Of a DNA stretch of 64,000 nt, positions 28,391 to 36,600 are shown piece by piece (positions within the stretch are counted from its first letter, which is position 1; the number at the start of each line of letters is the position of its first letter). The notes beneath the pieces were generated by a model. The model was not told the origin of the DNA, ran no database searches, and saw only the letters and a list, made by a program, of their open reading frames with translations. Position numbers and translations under genes: made by a program. Origin of the DNA: Bacteroidales bacterium (GTDB lineage Bacteria > Bacteroidota > Bacteroidia > Bacteroidales > P3); assembly GCA_017618625.1 (NCBI GenBank), contig JAFZTV010000081.1, positions 1-64,000 on the forward strand, read 5' to 3'.

Positions 28391-28936
28391 TTATTTCCAT
28401 TCGGTGGTGTCCTCGGCGGCCATCGGCAACTGCTCCTCCTCGAATGAGTAGGGTACGGCTTCGTGTTTCTTGTATAGCAAAAGCATGTTCTCGTTCAGCA
28501 GCAGCTCCACTTCGCGCATCGTGTGTTCCAGCCGTTTGGCCGTCAGCTGGCACTCCCATACGACGATAACCTGCCAGCCGTTCTCCTGCAGCACGCGGTA
28601 GTTCTCCTGGTCGCGTTCCTGATTGCGACGAATCTTCCCCACCCAGAACACGCGGTTCGACTTCGGAATATTGCAGCACGCCGAATTTTCAATTTTCAAT
28701 TTTGAATTTTCAATTTGCACATTGTGCCCGTGCCAGAAGCACCCGTTCACGAATATCGCCGTGCGGTAAGGCCGCATGACGATGTCCGGCTTGCCCGGCA
28801 CGCTTTTGACGTTGAGCCGATAGCGATACCCATGCGCCCAAAGCCACCGCCGCACCTTCATCTCCGGCTTGGTAGCCTTAGAGCAAATATGCGACATACA
28901 TCGGTGCCGCTGTTCAGGAGTCATCGTGTCGGTCAT
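28391..28936 (-). CDS. vsr: Very short patch repair endonuclease, with repeat-derived insertion
   Basis: Vsr nicks beside T:G mismatches formed when 5-methylcytosine deaminates, so it usually accompanies C5-methyltransferases such as the two at 35.6-41.4 kb. Family motifs: MTPEQRHRCMSHI, KPDIVMRPYRTAIFVNGCFWHGHN, FWVGKIRRNQERD and VIVVWECQL. At 181 residues it is longer than the usual 150 or so. Part of the excess is QIENSKLKIENSA, encoded by a 35-bp array of 7-bp units (28684-28718) placed just after the WHGH zinc/catalytic region. Its first 41 bp are duplicated at 30441-30481. Confidence 0.9.
   Translation of the reverse strand: MTDTMTPEQRHRCMSHICSKATKPEMKVRRWLWAHGYRYRLNVKSVPGKPDIVMRPYRTAIFVNGCFWHGHNVQIENSKLKIENSACCNIPKSNRVFWVGKIRRNQERDQENYRVLQENGWQVIVVWECQLTAKRLEHTMREVELLLNENMLLLYKKHEAVPYSFEEEQLPMAAEDTTEWK
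28684..28718. repeat. 7-bp tandem array inside vsr
   Basis: Five units on the plus strand: AATTTTC, AATTTTC, AATTTTG, AATTTTC, AATTTGC. Read on the minus strand they encode QIENSKLKIENS within Vsr without disturbing the frame. Confidence 0.85.
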
Positions 28937-28937
28937 A
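28897..28937. repeat. 41-bp direct repeat, copy 1 (vsr 5' end)
   Basis: Identical over 41 bp to 30441-30481. It covers the vsr start codon and first 13 codons. The 1503 bp between the copies carry only the Fic gene. Confidence 0.95.
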
Positions 28938-29180
28938 AAAACTTATATTTCAGACGGAAGCGTATTGCCCGTACATTCTCATGTTAACTTTTAAAAAAAA
29001 CTTAACTTGACGGCGAGAACGTGTTAAAAAAAGAAATTTCTTAACACAAGAGGGGAATATGTACCCAAAAATGAGTTTTCGGGTACACGTTTGAGGGGAA
29101 ATGAGCCCGAATTTGACTTTTTGGGTGCATATTGGCCGTCACATACACCCTTTTTTATAGAAATGGGTACACAATCTATC

Positions 29181-30317
29181 TTATTCATAAACCGATTCCA
29201 CAATGTCAACGTTTGCTGATACACTATCCTTATGATTCATGAACAAATCAATTAACCTATTATTCATGTAATAGTTTGTGCGACCAATCTTCACCTTTTC
29301 CAATAATCCCTCTTTCACAATCATATCAAGATATTTTGTCGCAGTCTTTCTCTGCACCATCATATCTTTCTCAATGAATTCTATCTTAGTGTAAGGGTGA
29401 TAGAATAGATTGTTGAGAAGTTCATGCTTGTACAGTCGTTTAAATAGTGGACGTAGCCTGTTCTTGTATTCGCCCATGAGGACAGAAATACCTTTTACTA
29501 AACGTATTGTCTCTATAGCTGTTTCCTCCACACCTTTCAACATAAATAGTATCCACTGTTCCCACTCGTATGAATTATCATTACCCGCGTCCCTCACTGC
29601 TTGGATTAACCTGTAGTATTCCGCCTTATTATGAGTAATGTATCGGCTTAAGTACAAAATAGGCAAATCCAATAGATCATTGATGACCAAGTATAATATG
29701 GAAATGATACGTCCCGTGCGGCCGTTACCGTCATAAAAAGGATGAATACTTTCAAATTGATGGTGTATGATGGCCATTTTGATAAGGGGGTCCACATCAT
29801 GCATCAATGGGTCATTGATATATTGCTCAAGGTTGTGCATCAATCTTTCAACATCAAGCGCGCTTTGGGGAGGAGTATACACCACCTCACCTTTGTTGTT
29901 CTGTAATGCTGTGCCGGGGGCAGAACGGAATCCTGCATTATTGAATTCAAGTTCTTCCTGAATTTTCTTGATATCATTCAGCGTGAGCAGTTTTGTTCTT
30001 CTTGCCAAGTCAAACCCCCTTTGCATAGCCTGCCTATAGTTCAACACCTCTTTGGCTGAAGCATTGATAATGGCATGTTCCAAATTCAAATCTGCCCGGT
30101 ATAGGTCATCTTGTGTGGTCACAATATTTTCCACCTCCGAACTGTCTTTTGCCTCCTGAAGAGTCAGACTACTGATCAAAATCTGTTCGTTCGGTATAGT
30201 TTGAGCTATCCCTTTGAGCTCTGCCAGCCGCTTGTTTGCGGAATTCAATTGCCTGAAAATCGTTTTGGTTTCAAGGTCGTAGGGCAAAGGCAACGTCGGT
30301 ATATTGTAAGCATTCAT
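29181..30317 (-). CDS. Fic family protein (adenylyltransferase) with N-terminal inhibitory motif
   Basis: 378 residues. The catalytic motif HPFYDGNGRTGR (192-203) is intact, so AMP transfer to a protein Ser, Thr or Tyr is expected. The N-terminal helix holds SSEVEN (59-64), fitting the [S/T]xxxE[G/N] motif that blocks ATP binding in class II Fic proteins. A C-terminal winged-helix-like region (FIEKDMMVQRKTATKYLDMIVKEGLLEKV) may bind DNA and control the gene. It is the only gene between the duplicated vsr ends, i.e. an inserted cargo gene. Confidence 0.88.
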   Translation of the reverse strand: MNAYNIPTLPLPYDLETKTIFRQLNSANKRLAELKGIAQTIPNEQILISSLTLQEAKDSSEVENIVTTQDDLYRADLNLEHAIINASAKEVLNYRQAMQRGFDLARRTKLLTLNDIKKIQEELEFNNAGFRSAPGTALQNNKGEVVYTPPQSALDVERLMHNLEQYINDPLMHDVDPLIKMAIIHHQFESIHPFYDGNGRTGRIISILYLVINDLLDLPILYLSRYITHNKAEYYRLIQAVRDAGNDNSYEWEQWILFMLKGVEETAIETIRLVKGISVLMGEYKNRLRPLFKRLYKHELLNNLFYHPYTKIEFIEKDMMVQRKTATKYLDMIVKEGLLEKVKIGRTNYYMNNRLIDLFMNHKDSVSANVDIVESVYE

Positions 30318-30396
30318 GATGATGCAACTATGTTTATTCTAATATCCAATAACTGCTGTTTTTTTTTCAATAACGTTTTCCCAGGGCTTTTATTAT

Positions 30397-30480
30397 TTAT
30401 CTGTAGTTATCTTGCTCTTTTATAACATTTTCACAATATGTACATCGGTGCCGCTGTTCAGGAGTCATCGTGTCGGTCAT
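30397..30480 (-). pseudogene. Truncated vsr 5' copy (27 codons)
   Basis: Minus-strand frame starting MTDTMTPEQRHRC, identical to the first 13 residues of Vsr, then diverging to TYCENVIKEQDNYR and a stop at 30399-30397. It lies 80 bp upstream of the Fic start. The arrangement mirrors the pyrK fragment at 23987-24067. Confidence 0.8.
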
Positions 30481-30481
30481 A
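30441..30481. repeat. 41-bp direct repeat, copy 2 (vsr 5' end)
   Basis: Exact copy of 28897-28937. Marks the outer edge of the inserted Fic segment. The native vsr start would originally have lain about 144 bp after the DUF2357 stop. The remainder of 30318-30624 shows no gene; it has an A/T-rich leader and a CACGGAT-type spacer. Confidence 0.95.
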
Positions 30482-30624
30482 TATTTTTAATAATTTTTAC
30501 CAAACTTATTTTGCGGGAGTAGGGGTATATCAGCAGGGAATAGAAAATCGCGGAAGGGATTTTGCCGAACACGGATGGCACGAATCTTCACGGATAGAAT
30601 AGACAAGGGATTATCACCCTTACT

Positions 30625-32790
30625 CTAGGCTATTGAGTCAGGGTGAGTTTTGCAATAATCTAAAAACTCATGATGAGAAAAAGCTTTTCCTCTTGGGGCG
30701 TCGGCTAACCCGTATTTCACGGGAGTTTCCAATTTCTTGTACCCCTGCAGCTCAAACTCGACTCTTACAGGGTATTGTTCATCTTCTAGAGTCTTAGTTC
30801 TAACGGCCTTTACCTTATAATATCCATAGAATGTATGCCCTACGATTGGTGCCAAATATTTTACTTTTTGTAAGTCCACATCTTCTCTCGGACCTTTGAA
30901 ACCGCAGCAGAACCTGCAATCTTCGCCATCTTTTATCTTATCCCAATCATCTGGATTTTCCTTCTTCGTCCCACTTATAATGAAATAGATTGCATCGCCA
31001 GGTTCATACCTCAATCCTTTCTGCGGTATCACCTGTTCCACCACATCAACAGCCCTCTTGCGAATCAAGTCGGCTATAAAGTCTGTCAGCAGTTGGTGCT
31101 GCTTTTGGTCGGGGCGCATAGGGAAGGCTCCGATGTTCACCTCATCAATACTGTGACGGAACCGCGAAAGCTCGTCCATCTTGCCTGGAAAAAGTATGTA
31201 GCCGCCGATGACCTCTTTCTTCAGTTGCTCATTGTCATGCTTGGCATTGAAATAGATGGCGTCACGGTAACGGTGCATCTGGTTGATGGCGTCATCGGGC
31301 GGCACGTCGTTGGCTCCGTCTTTTTCTAGCCGGTATTTGGCATCGAAGAGGTACGTCAGTTTCATGCCTTCCTGTAGGTCGTCTTTGGTCAGCTGTAGCA
31401 CAATGTCCGGCTTCTGCGGAACGGTCTTCGATTCCAGATTTCCGATACCCTTGACATCGTCGGTCTTCTCATTGTGGCGCGGATTGTATATCAGCTCCGC
31501 CAACGTCACGTCGTCTTTCTTGAAGATAATCTTTGAGTGCTCGCCTTTGCCAAGGCTGTAGGTGAAAAGCCCGTTGAGCTCCTGACGGCTTTCCTGTTCA
31601 ACATCTGCATGAGTCAGTTCCTTGACCACTTTCTCCACCTGTATGAAACACCATATTTCATACAGCGTGGCGATGTCCTTTGTCTCCATACGGTAGAGGC
31701 CGTCGTTAAGGCTAAACGACTTTTTCAGAATGGAAAACGTGCGGTATATCTTTGAGTAGTTTACGTCCCGCTGCAGCACCAAAGATTCTTGCTTCATACC
31801 CTCATAGTTGCCCACTGTGCGGAAGAACGGGTTCTTCGTCAAACGTGTCAGGTGCTGTGCCGTTTCGCTTATGCGGATTCGCTCTGTTTCCGCCATCTCT
31901 CTGTTCTGTCTTAGAATCCTGTCCGCCAATGTCGAATAGCGTTTCTGTATGGTGCCGAGCGCATGTTTCAGAAATCGGTTCTCCGGCGTATTATAGGTGT
32001 TCTGCTGCTCCTCCACACGGTATAGTCGCATCTCCTCGCTGCGGTGTTCCGCAATCTGCTGTTCCAGCATTGGGTTGAAATGTCGTATCTGGTCGGCACG
32101 TTTGTAGTCCTCGATGCTTCTCAAACGGTGGCGTGGACGGTCGATGATGTTGTGGCAAGCTTTGACAAACTGCTCCTGTAGGCTATGGAATATGTTCCAC
32201 CATATAAGGTCAAAGGTCTCGCCTGCCCCTTCTTGTATGCCGTGATAGGTGCGCCGCAGATAGTCGAGCGAAAGCATCCTGTACTCCTCCTCGATGTCTT
32301 TGACGATAATCTCCCAGTCGTTATGGTAGTCCAACTTGGCCGAGATGACATCGTAGGAGAACACGAACCGTTTCTGCACACCGTCGACGATATATCTTAT
32401 CGGCATGTCGGCGCGGCCAATCTCATTACCATAGTTTAGGAAGCCCGCCAGCAGTTGTTTATCCTTCTTCCACGAGAAGCGCTCGTTGACATCCCTGCGT
32501 TGGCTGTCGAAACTTGCCTCAGTCACATTGTTACTATGGAAGTCCACCCACACACTGTAATCCGTCTGCTCGAAGAACACGGCAGGCTCCGATTTCACAT
32601 CCGGCGTGATTTCAACCTCCTCGCCGCTTTCCCTAGTCAGCACCACCCGCGTCACGCTGTCTCCCCAACGATAGGTGGATGTCAGCTTCTCCTTCCCGAG
32701 ATTTCCCACCCCCTTCTGCCACATAGCATCAAACCGTGTGCTCTCAACGGTCAACGTGAAGTCGGTATGGTCTATGCGGAGGAGCTCCAT
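30625..32790 (-). CDS. DUF2357 PD-(D/E)XK nuclease-like protein (McrC-type partner)
   Basis: 721 residues, resembling DUF2357/COG1700 proteins that pair with McrB-like ATPases. The C-terminal third has a nuclease-like core, KPDIVLQL followed by YLFDAKYRL, which fits PD-x(n)-(D/E)xK, then the Gln of INQMHRYRDA. The long N-terminal part is helical with unknown fold. The last gene of the nine-gene operon, 26 nt after the YhcG gene. With the McrB-like protein two genes upstream it likely forms a restriction complex that cuts modified or foreign DNA. Confidence 0.8.
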   Translation of the reverse strand: MELLRIDHTDFTLTVESTRFDAMWQKGVGNLGKEKLTSTYRWGDSVTRVVLTRESGEEVEITPDVKSEPAVFFEQTDYSVWVDFHSNNVTEASFDSQRRDVNERFSWKKDKQLLAGFLNYGNEIGRADMPIRYIVDGVQKRFVFSYDVISAKLDYHNDWEIIVKDIEEEYRMLSLDYLRRTYHGIQEGAGETFDLIWWNIFHSLQEQFVKACHNIIDRPRHRLRSIEDYKRADQIRHFNPMLEQQIAEHRSEEMRLYRVEEQQNTYNTPENRFLKHALGTIQKRYSTLADRILRQNREMAETERIRISETAQHLTRLTKNPFFRTVGNYEGMKQESLVLQRDVNYSKIYRTFSILKKSFSLNDGLYRMETKDIATLYEIWCFIQVEKVVKELTHADVEQESRQELNGLFTYSLGKGEHSKIIFKKDDVTLAELIYNPRHNEKTDDVKGIGNLESKTVPQKPDIVLQLTKDDLQEGMKLTYLFDAKYRLEKDGANDVPPDDAINQMHRYRDAIYFNAKHDNEQLKKEVIGGYILFPGKMDELSRFRHSIDEVNIGAFPMRPDQKQHQLLTDFIADLIRKRAVDVVEQVIPQKGLRYEPGDAIYFIISGTKKENPDDWDKIKDGEDCRFCCGFKGPREDVDLQKVKYLAPIVGHTFYGYYKVKAVRTKTLEDEQYPVRVEFELQGYKKLETPVKYGLADAPRGKAFSHHEFLDYCKTHPDSIA

Positions 32791-32816
32791 TCTAATATTT
32801 CCCTTTGCGAATAATA

Positions 32817-33878
32817 TTACTCCTTGGAATTATTGAGCAGCAGGTCTAATTGGGCCTGCAGTTCGTCGCGATTAGGCAGATAAAGTTGGTAACGTGCAGC
32901 AAAAAGTTTGTTGTCGATGCCCTGGAGAGCATATTCCATCAGGAGTTCGTCTTTCCTCGCGCCCAAAACAATACCTACGGGCGGATTGTCATCAGGTTGG
33001 CAAATCTCATTCTTAAAATAGTTAAGGTACAGATTCATCTGTCCAATATCGCCATGCTTAATCTCGGCACGTTTCAAGTCAATCAAGACGTAGCATTTCA
33101 GAATTGCGTGATAGAAGACCAAGTCAACCTTGAATCGCCTTGAACCTATGGGTATGATATATTGACGACCGACGAACGCAAAGCCTCTGCCCAATTCAAG
33201 CAGAAACTTCTCCATATTGGCCTTTAACGCATCTTCCAGTTCTTTCTCCTTATAACGTTTCTGCGGTGGAAGACCTGCAAACTCAAGCACGAATGGGTCA
33301 CGAATGATGTCTGTAGGAGACATCACCTGATGTCCCTCATTCGCAAGCGCCAAGACACCCTCTTTGTCTGTACTCATTGCAAGACGCTGAAATAGCGCTG
33401 AGCTGATTTGACGTTTAAGCTCTCGCACCTTCCATCCTTCGTTGATACACTCTTTCATGTAGAACTGCATCTCCAACGGATCGTCGCACTTGAGCAACTC
33501 TAGGTAGTGGCTCCATGTCAATTGTCCAGACACTGTTTGGATTTTTGGGAACCGCACATAGAACAGTCTCATGTTGAATAAATTGGACCGAGAGTAACCT
33601 TTCCCTTTAAGTCTGGTAAGATCCTTCGACAAGTTTGTCAACAGTTGTTTCCCGTACTCTGCTTTGACATTACCGTGTTGCTCATATTCCACAATGTATC
33701 TACCTGTTTGCCAATTGGCATGAAGCAACTCTGTGTTTACAGCAAGCGCAGCATTACCTCTTGCATTCTCCCACACGTCAGAAATAAGTGAGACAAGTCT
33801 CGCATATTCTGAATCGTCATTTTGCAGAAAAGCTGTTGGAATTGCAGCCAACTCCTTCGTATTTGCAGTATCCTCCAT
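32817..33878 (-). CDS. YhcG/DUF1016 PDDEXK nuclease-domain protein
   Basis: 353 residues. The N-terminal DUF1016 helical region (NANWQTGRYIVEYEQ-like, SRSNLFNMRLFYVRFP) is followed by a C-terminal nuclease domain: FVGRQYIIPIGSRRFKVDLVFYH, then LKCYVLIDLKRAEIKHGDIGQM, giving D...(I)DLK catalytic residues. YhcG proteins are frequent in restriction islands and close to type I systems. It lies between the McrB-like gene (15 nt) and the DUF2357 gene (26 nt), so it is probably a subunit or an add-on effector. Confidence 0.85.
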   Translation of the reverse strand: MEDTANTKELAAIPTAFLQNDDSEYARLVSLISDVWENARGNAALAVNTELLHANWQTGRYIVEYEQHGNVKAEYGKQLLTNLSKDLTRLKGKGYSRSNLFNMRLFYVRFPKIQTVSGQLTWSHYLELLKCDDPLEMQFYMKECINEGWKVRELKRQISSALFQRLAMSTDKEGVLALANEGHQVMSPTDIIRDPFVLEFAGLPPQKRYKEKELEDALKANMEKFLLELGRGFAFVGRQYIIPIGSRRFKVDLVFYHAILKCYVLIDLKRAEIKHGDIGQMNLYLNYFKNEICQPDDNPPVGIVLGARKDELLMEYALQGIDNKLFAARYQLYLPNRDELQAQLDLLLNNSKE

Positions 33879-33893
33879 CGTATATGCTTTTTA

Positions 33894-35600
33894 TCACGTC
33901 CAGTAGCTGGTGAAGCCTGAATCCAATTTTTTTAGCATCTCGTCTATCTTGGTAGCGGTGATGCTGGTGGGTTTGGGACTGCCGTCTTCGGGCGTGGGGA
34001 TGGCGTTGACGATATGCTCGTCCACGAGTTTCTTCAGCTCGGTCAGGGGTTTCTCGGTGCGGTCGCTGTCACCTTCGATGCGAGAGAGTATCTTCATGCT
34101 GGTCATCTCGTCGAGTGTCTGCCACAGCTGGCTTTCGGGGGCCAACTGCTGACGATTTACAGCGTACATCAGAAACTCGTTGCGGGTGCGGTAGGCAATC
34201 TTGAAGGGGGTGCCCTCCAGCACCTTGTTCACCTCCTCGAGGTAGGCCAGCACTTGGTCGCACAACTCGCGGTTGTCCTCGTAGATGTCGCAGCCTTCGG
34301 CGGCGGTGCCGATGATGCTGTTGCCGATATAGCCTATCTCGTTGCCGTCCATCTTGGCGAGGCCGCCGTGCAGGTCCACCTCGTTCATCTCGATGGTCAT
34401 GGCGCGGTCCAGCACCTTGCGACTGAACGAAAACGTTGTCTCGTCCATATTCACCGTACCCACCACGAAGAAGTTCTGTGGAATGGTGAGTGTGGTGCCT
34501 TTTAGGCGTTCCTCGTCGCCGAGCAGCTTTCCTATCAGGTCGTGGTACTCCTGCGTGTCCTCTGGCTTGATGATGGGGTCGGTGGTGATGGTGCCGTCGG
34601 AATTAAGCTTGCGACTCTCGATGACGGAGAGGTATTCAGCGAAGTATTGCTCCACAGGCGCGAGGTTCATCTCGTCAAGGCAAAGAAAGTAGGGCACCGA
34701 GGGCTCTTTGATGGTCGCTGCCAGGAAGCGCAGGAACGGTCCCGGGATGTATTCCGGCGTGCCGCTGATGCGGGTCACGTAACCCATCAGCTCTGTGGAG
34801 TCGTGCCAGTTGGGCTTCACCTGCACCATGCAGAAGTTCCGCGGGTTGTTCTTCCCGTACTCCTCATCCCCCTCTTTCCAGCAAGCCTTCGCCATCTCCC
34901 TCACAATACGGCTCTTGCCCGTTCCCGAAATCCCCGCCAGCAACATAAACGGCTTCGTCCGCAGAGCGGTAAGATATGGAATAATGCTTTCTGTTATTTC
35001 AGTGGATGATACTTCATGCAGTTCCCCTTCGGGTATTAGGGATTTCCACTCATCAGAACGCTGTTTACTTGTGGTACTGCCGCTATAGACCATTGGCTTG
35101 TCGGCGTTTACAACCACTGCTTTGAAGTGTAGTTCCGATTGATTTCGTATAGATATTTCATAAACGAACCAGCAGCCTTCTTGTTTACAGCCAATGGCAT
35201 CTTGCATCCTATCAATACAAACTTGATTAGGGATTCCATTGAAAGATATGTAAGGTGCGTAACTTATAATCAAACGTCTATCGTGACTTTTTGAGTGTTC
35301 CCGAACTAGCAATAATGTATATTGCGCATCTTTAATGGAAACTCCATTAATGTATATGTCATCAAAAACAGAACACAACAATATTTCTCTGTCGTTACTG
35401 CCTTTTGACACGTCAAGTTTTGATGTATCGGTCACACTCTTATAGGTCATACCAATGACCATATCAACTATTTCGGGTTTAAAGTCATCAATACGACAAT
35501 CTCTTGATTCGTTTTGCCCAATAGATGTACCCCAAGCAGGTGTTGCTGTTTTCCCTTCAATCTTTGAGTTGAAGAACATTGATGTAATGTCTACTTTCAT
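33894..35600 (-). CDS. McrB-like AAA+ ATPase/GTPase
   Basis: 568 residues. The C-terminal AAA+ domain has Walker A GISGTGKS (223-230), Walker B FLCLDEMN (305-312) and the sensor-like VVGTVNMDETT, all typical of McrB-family motors, which translocate DNA and activate a nuclease partner. The N-terminal 200 residues should recognise the DNA target; I do not recognise that domain, so the modification read is unknown. Its ATG overlaps the stop of methyltransferase 2 by 4 nt (35597-35600), showing tight coupling between modification and restriction. Confidence 0.87.
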   Translation of the reverse strand: MKVDITSMFFNSKIEGKTATPAWGTSIGQNESRDCRIDDFKPEIVDMVIGMTYKSVTDTSKLDVSKGSNDREILLCSVFDDIYINGVSIKDAQYTLLLVREHSKSHDRRLIISYAPYISFNGIPNQVCIDRMQDAIGCKQEGCWFVYEISIRNQSELHFKAVVVNADKPMVYSGSTTSKQRSDEWKSLIPEGELHEVSSTEITESIIPYLTALRTKPFMLLAGISGTGKSRIVREMAKACWKEGDEEYGKNNPRNFCMVQVKPNWHDSTELMGYVTRISGTPEYIPGPFLRFLAATIKEPSVPYFLCLDEMNLAPVEQYFAEYLSVIESRKLNSDGTITTDPIIKPEDTQEYHDLIGKLLGDEERLKGTTLTIPQNFFVVGTVNMDETTFSFSRKVLDRAMTIEMNEVDLHGGLAKMDGNEIGYIGNSIIGTAAEGCDIYEDNRELCDQVLAYLEEVNKVLEGTPFKIAYRTRNEFLMYAVNRQQLAPESQLWQTLDEMTSMKILSRIEGDSDRTEKPLTELKKLVDEHIVNAIPTPEDGSPKPTSITATKIDEMLKKLDSGFTSYWT

Positions 35601-36595
35601 AGCAATTGATAAAAAATGTGGTTTAACAAAATGCCGACGAGATTAACATCCCAACCATTTCCTGCTCTTCGTCCAAGTTTTGTATAATTCTGTGTTGGGG
35701 GAAACTTTATTTCATTATCAATTCCGTCCATATGGAAACCCATTAGGCGAAAATGCTCATCTAATGACAGCTTCCTGAATCGTTCCTCACCATTCCTCAT
35801 TGGTTCAATGATGCGAATTACATTATGTTCCGGAGGAGTAACCGTCATACATATTCTATCATATCGAATCTTTCGATTATAAATATCATAGCAAAGAGGT
35901 TCTTCAACATTGAATTTTTCATTGTGATGAATCTCGTGTATTCGAGCAATCTGTTTTTGTGTTTTATATAATTCTGGAGAAGGATTCGGGTCAAGAAAAT
36001 CTGCCAAATAACCTTGTAAGGGTTCTTCTGGTGGAACTAAATTGAATTTTGCTGGTAATTGCCCCAAATATCCAAATATCCATAGGCGCTCTCTTGTTTG
36101 AGGAATGCCATAATCTTTTGAGTTAAGCACAGCATATCTAGTATCATACCCAATTCTATGTAATTCCTCCAAGATGATATCAAATGTGGCTCTCATTTTC
36201 CCAGTCAACAAACCCTTCACATTTTCCAGAAGGATGTATTGAGGCTGTTTGACTTCACAAATTCTAATAATATCTCCAAAAAGGGTGCCACGACCTCTTT
36301 CGTCATCTTGCCCCTGTCTTTTCCCAACGGTTGAAAATGGTTGGCAGGGGAATCCTCCAGTGAACAAATCAAAATCCGGACAACGTCGACTATTGGGGTC
36401 AATTTGGGTAATGTCACCTAAGTTGCGAACATTGGGGAAATTATAGTGATATAAATCAATAGCATCCTCGTCAACTTCTGAATATCCAACCACACGATGG
36501 TAAATCCCGGAACGTTTCAGTCCAAAAGTCGCACCTCCATATCCGGCAAATCCTTCAAAAACTCTTATGGTCTTATGTTTTGGTAATTTGTGCAT
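35597..36595 (-). CDS. DNA cytosine C5-methyltransferase 2
   Basis: 332 residues. Motif I FEGFAGYGGATFG, motif IV GGFPCQPFS with the catalytic Cys, motif VI LENVKG, motif VIII-like QTRERLWIFG and C-terminal motif X GNGWDVNLV are present. The target-recognition region between about 215 and 290 is short. It differs clearly from methyltransferase 1 in this operon, so two sequence specificities are likely. Overlaps the McrB-like gene by 4 nt and follows the receiver gene by 5 nt. Confidence 0.92.
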   Translation of the reverse strand: MHKLPKHKTIRVFEGFAGYGGATFGLKRSGIYHRVVGYSEVDEDAIDLYHYNFPNVRNLGDITQIDPNSRRCPDFDLFTGGFPCQPFSTVGKRQGQDDERGRGTLFGDIIRICEVKQPQYILLENVKGLLTGKMRATFDIILEELHRIGYDTRYAVLNSKDYGIPQTRERLWIFGYLGQLPAKFNLVPPEEPLQGYLADFLDPNPSPELYKTQKQIARIHEIHHNEKFNVEEPLCYDIYNRKIRYDRICMTVTPPEHNVIRIIEPMRNGEERFRKLSLDEHFRLMGFHMDGIDNEIKFPPTQNYTKLGRRAGNGWDVNLVGILLNHIFYQLL

Positions 36596-36600
36596 GTTTG

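Noticed and set aside
29024..29224. 66-codon minus-strand frame after the Fic gene
   Set aside because: Overlaps the Fic C-terminus in another frame and shows no features.
30482..30624. Extra gene between the vsr fragment and the DUF2357 gene
   Set aside because: No frame of useful length; only CACGGAT-like spacer sequence.
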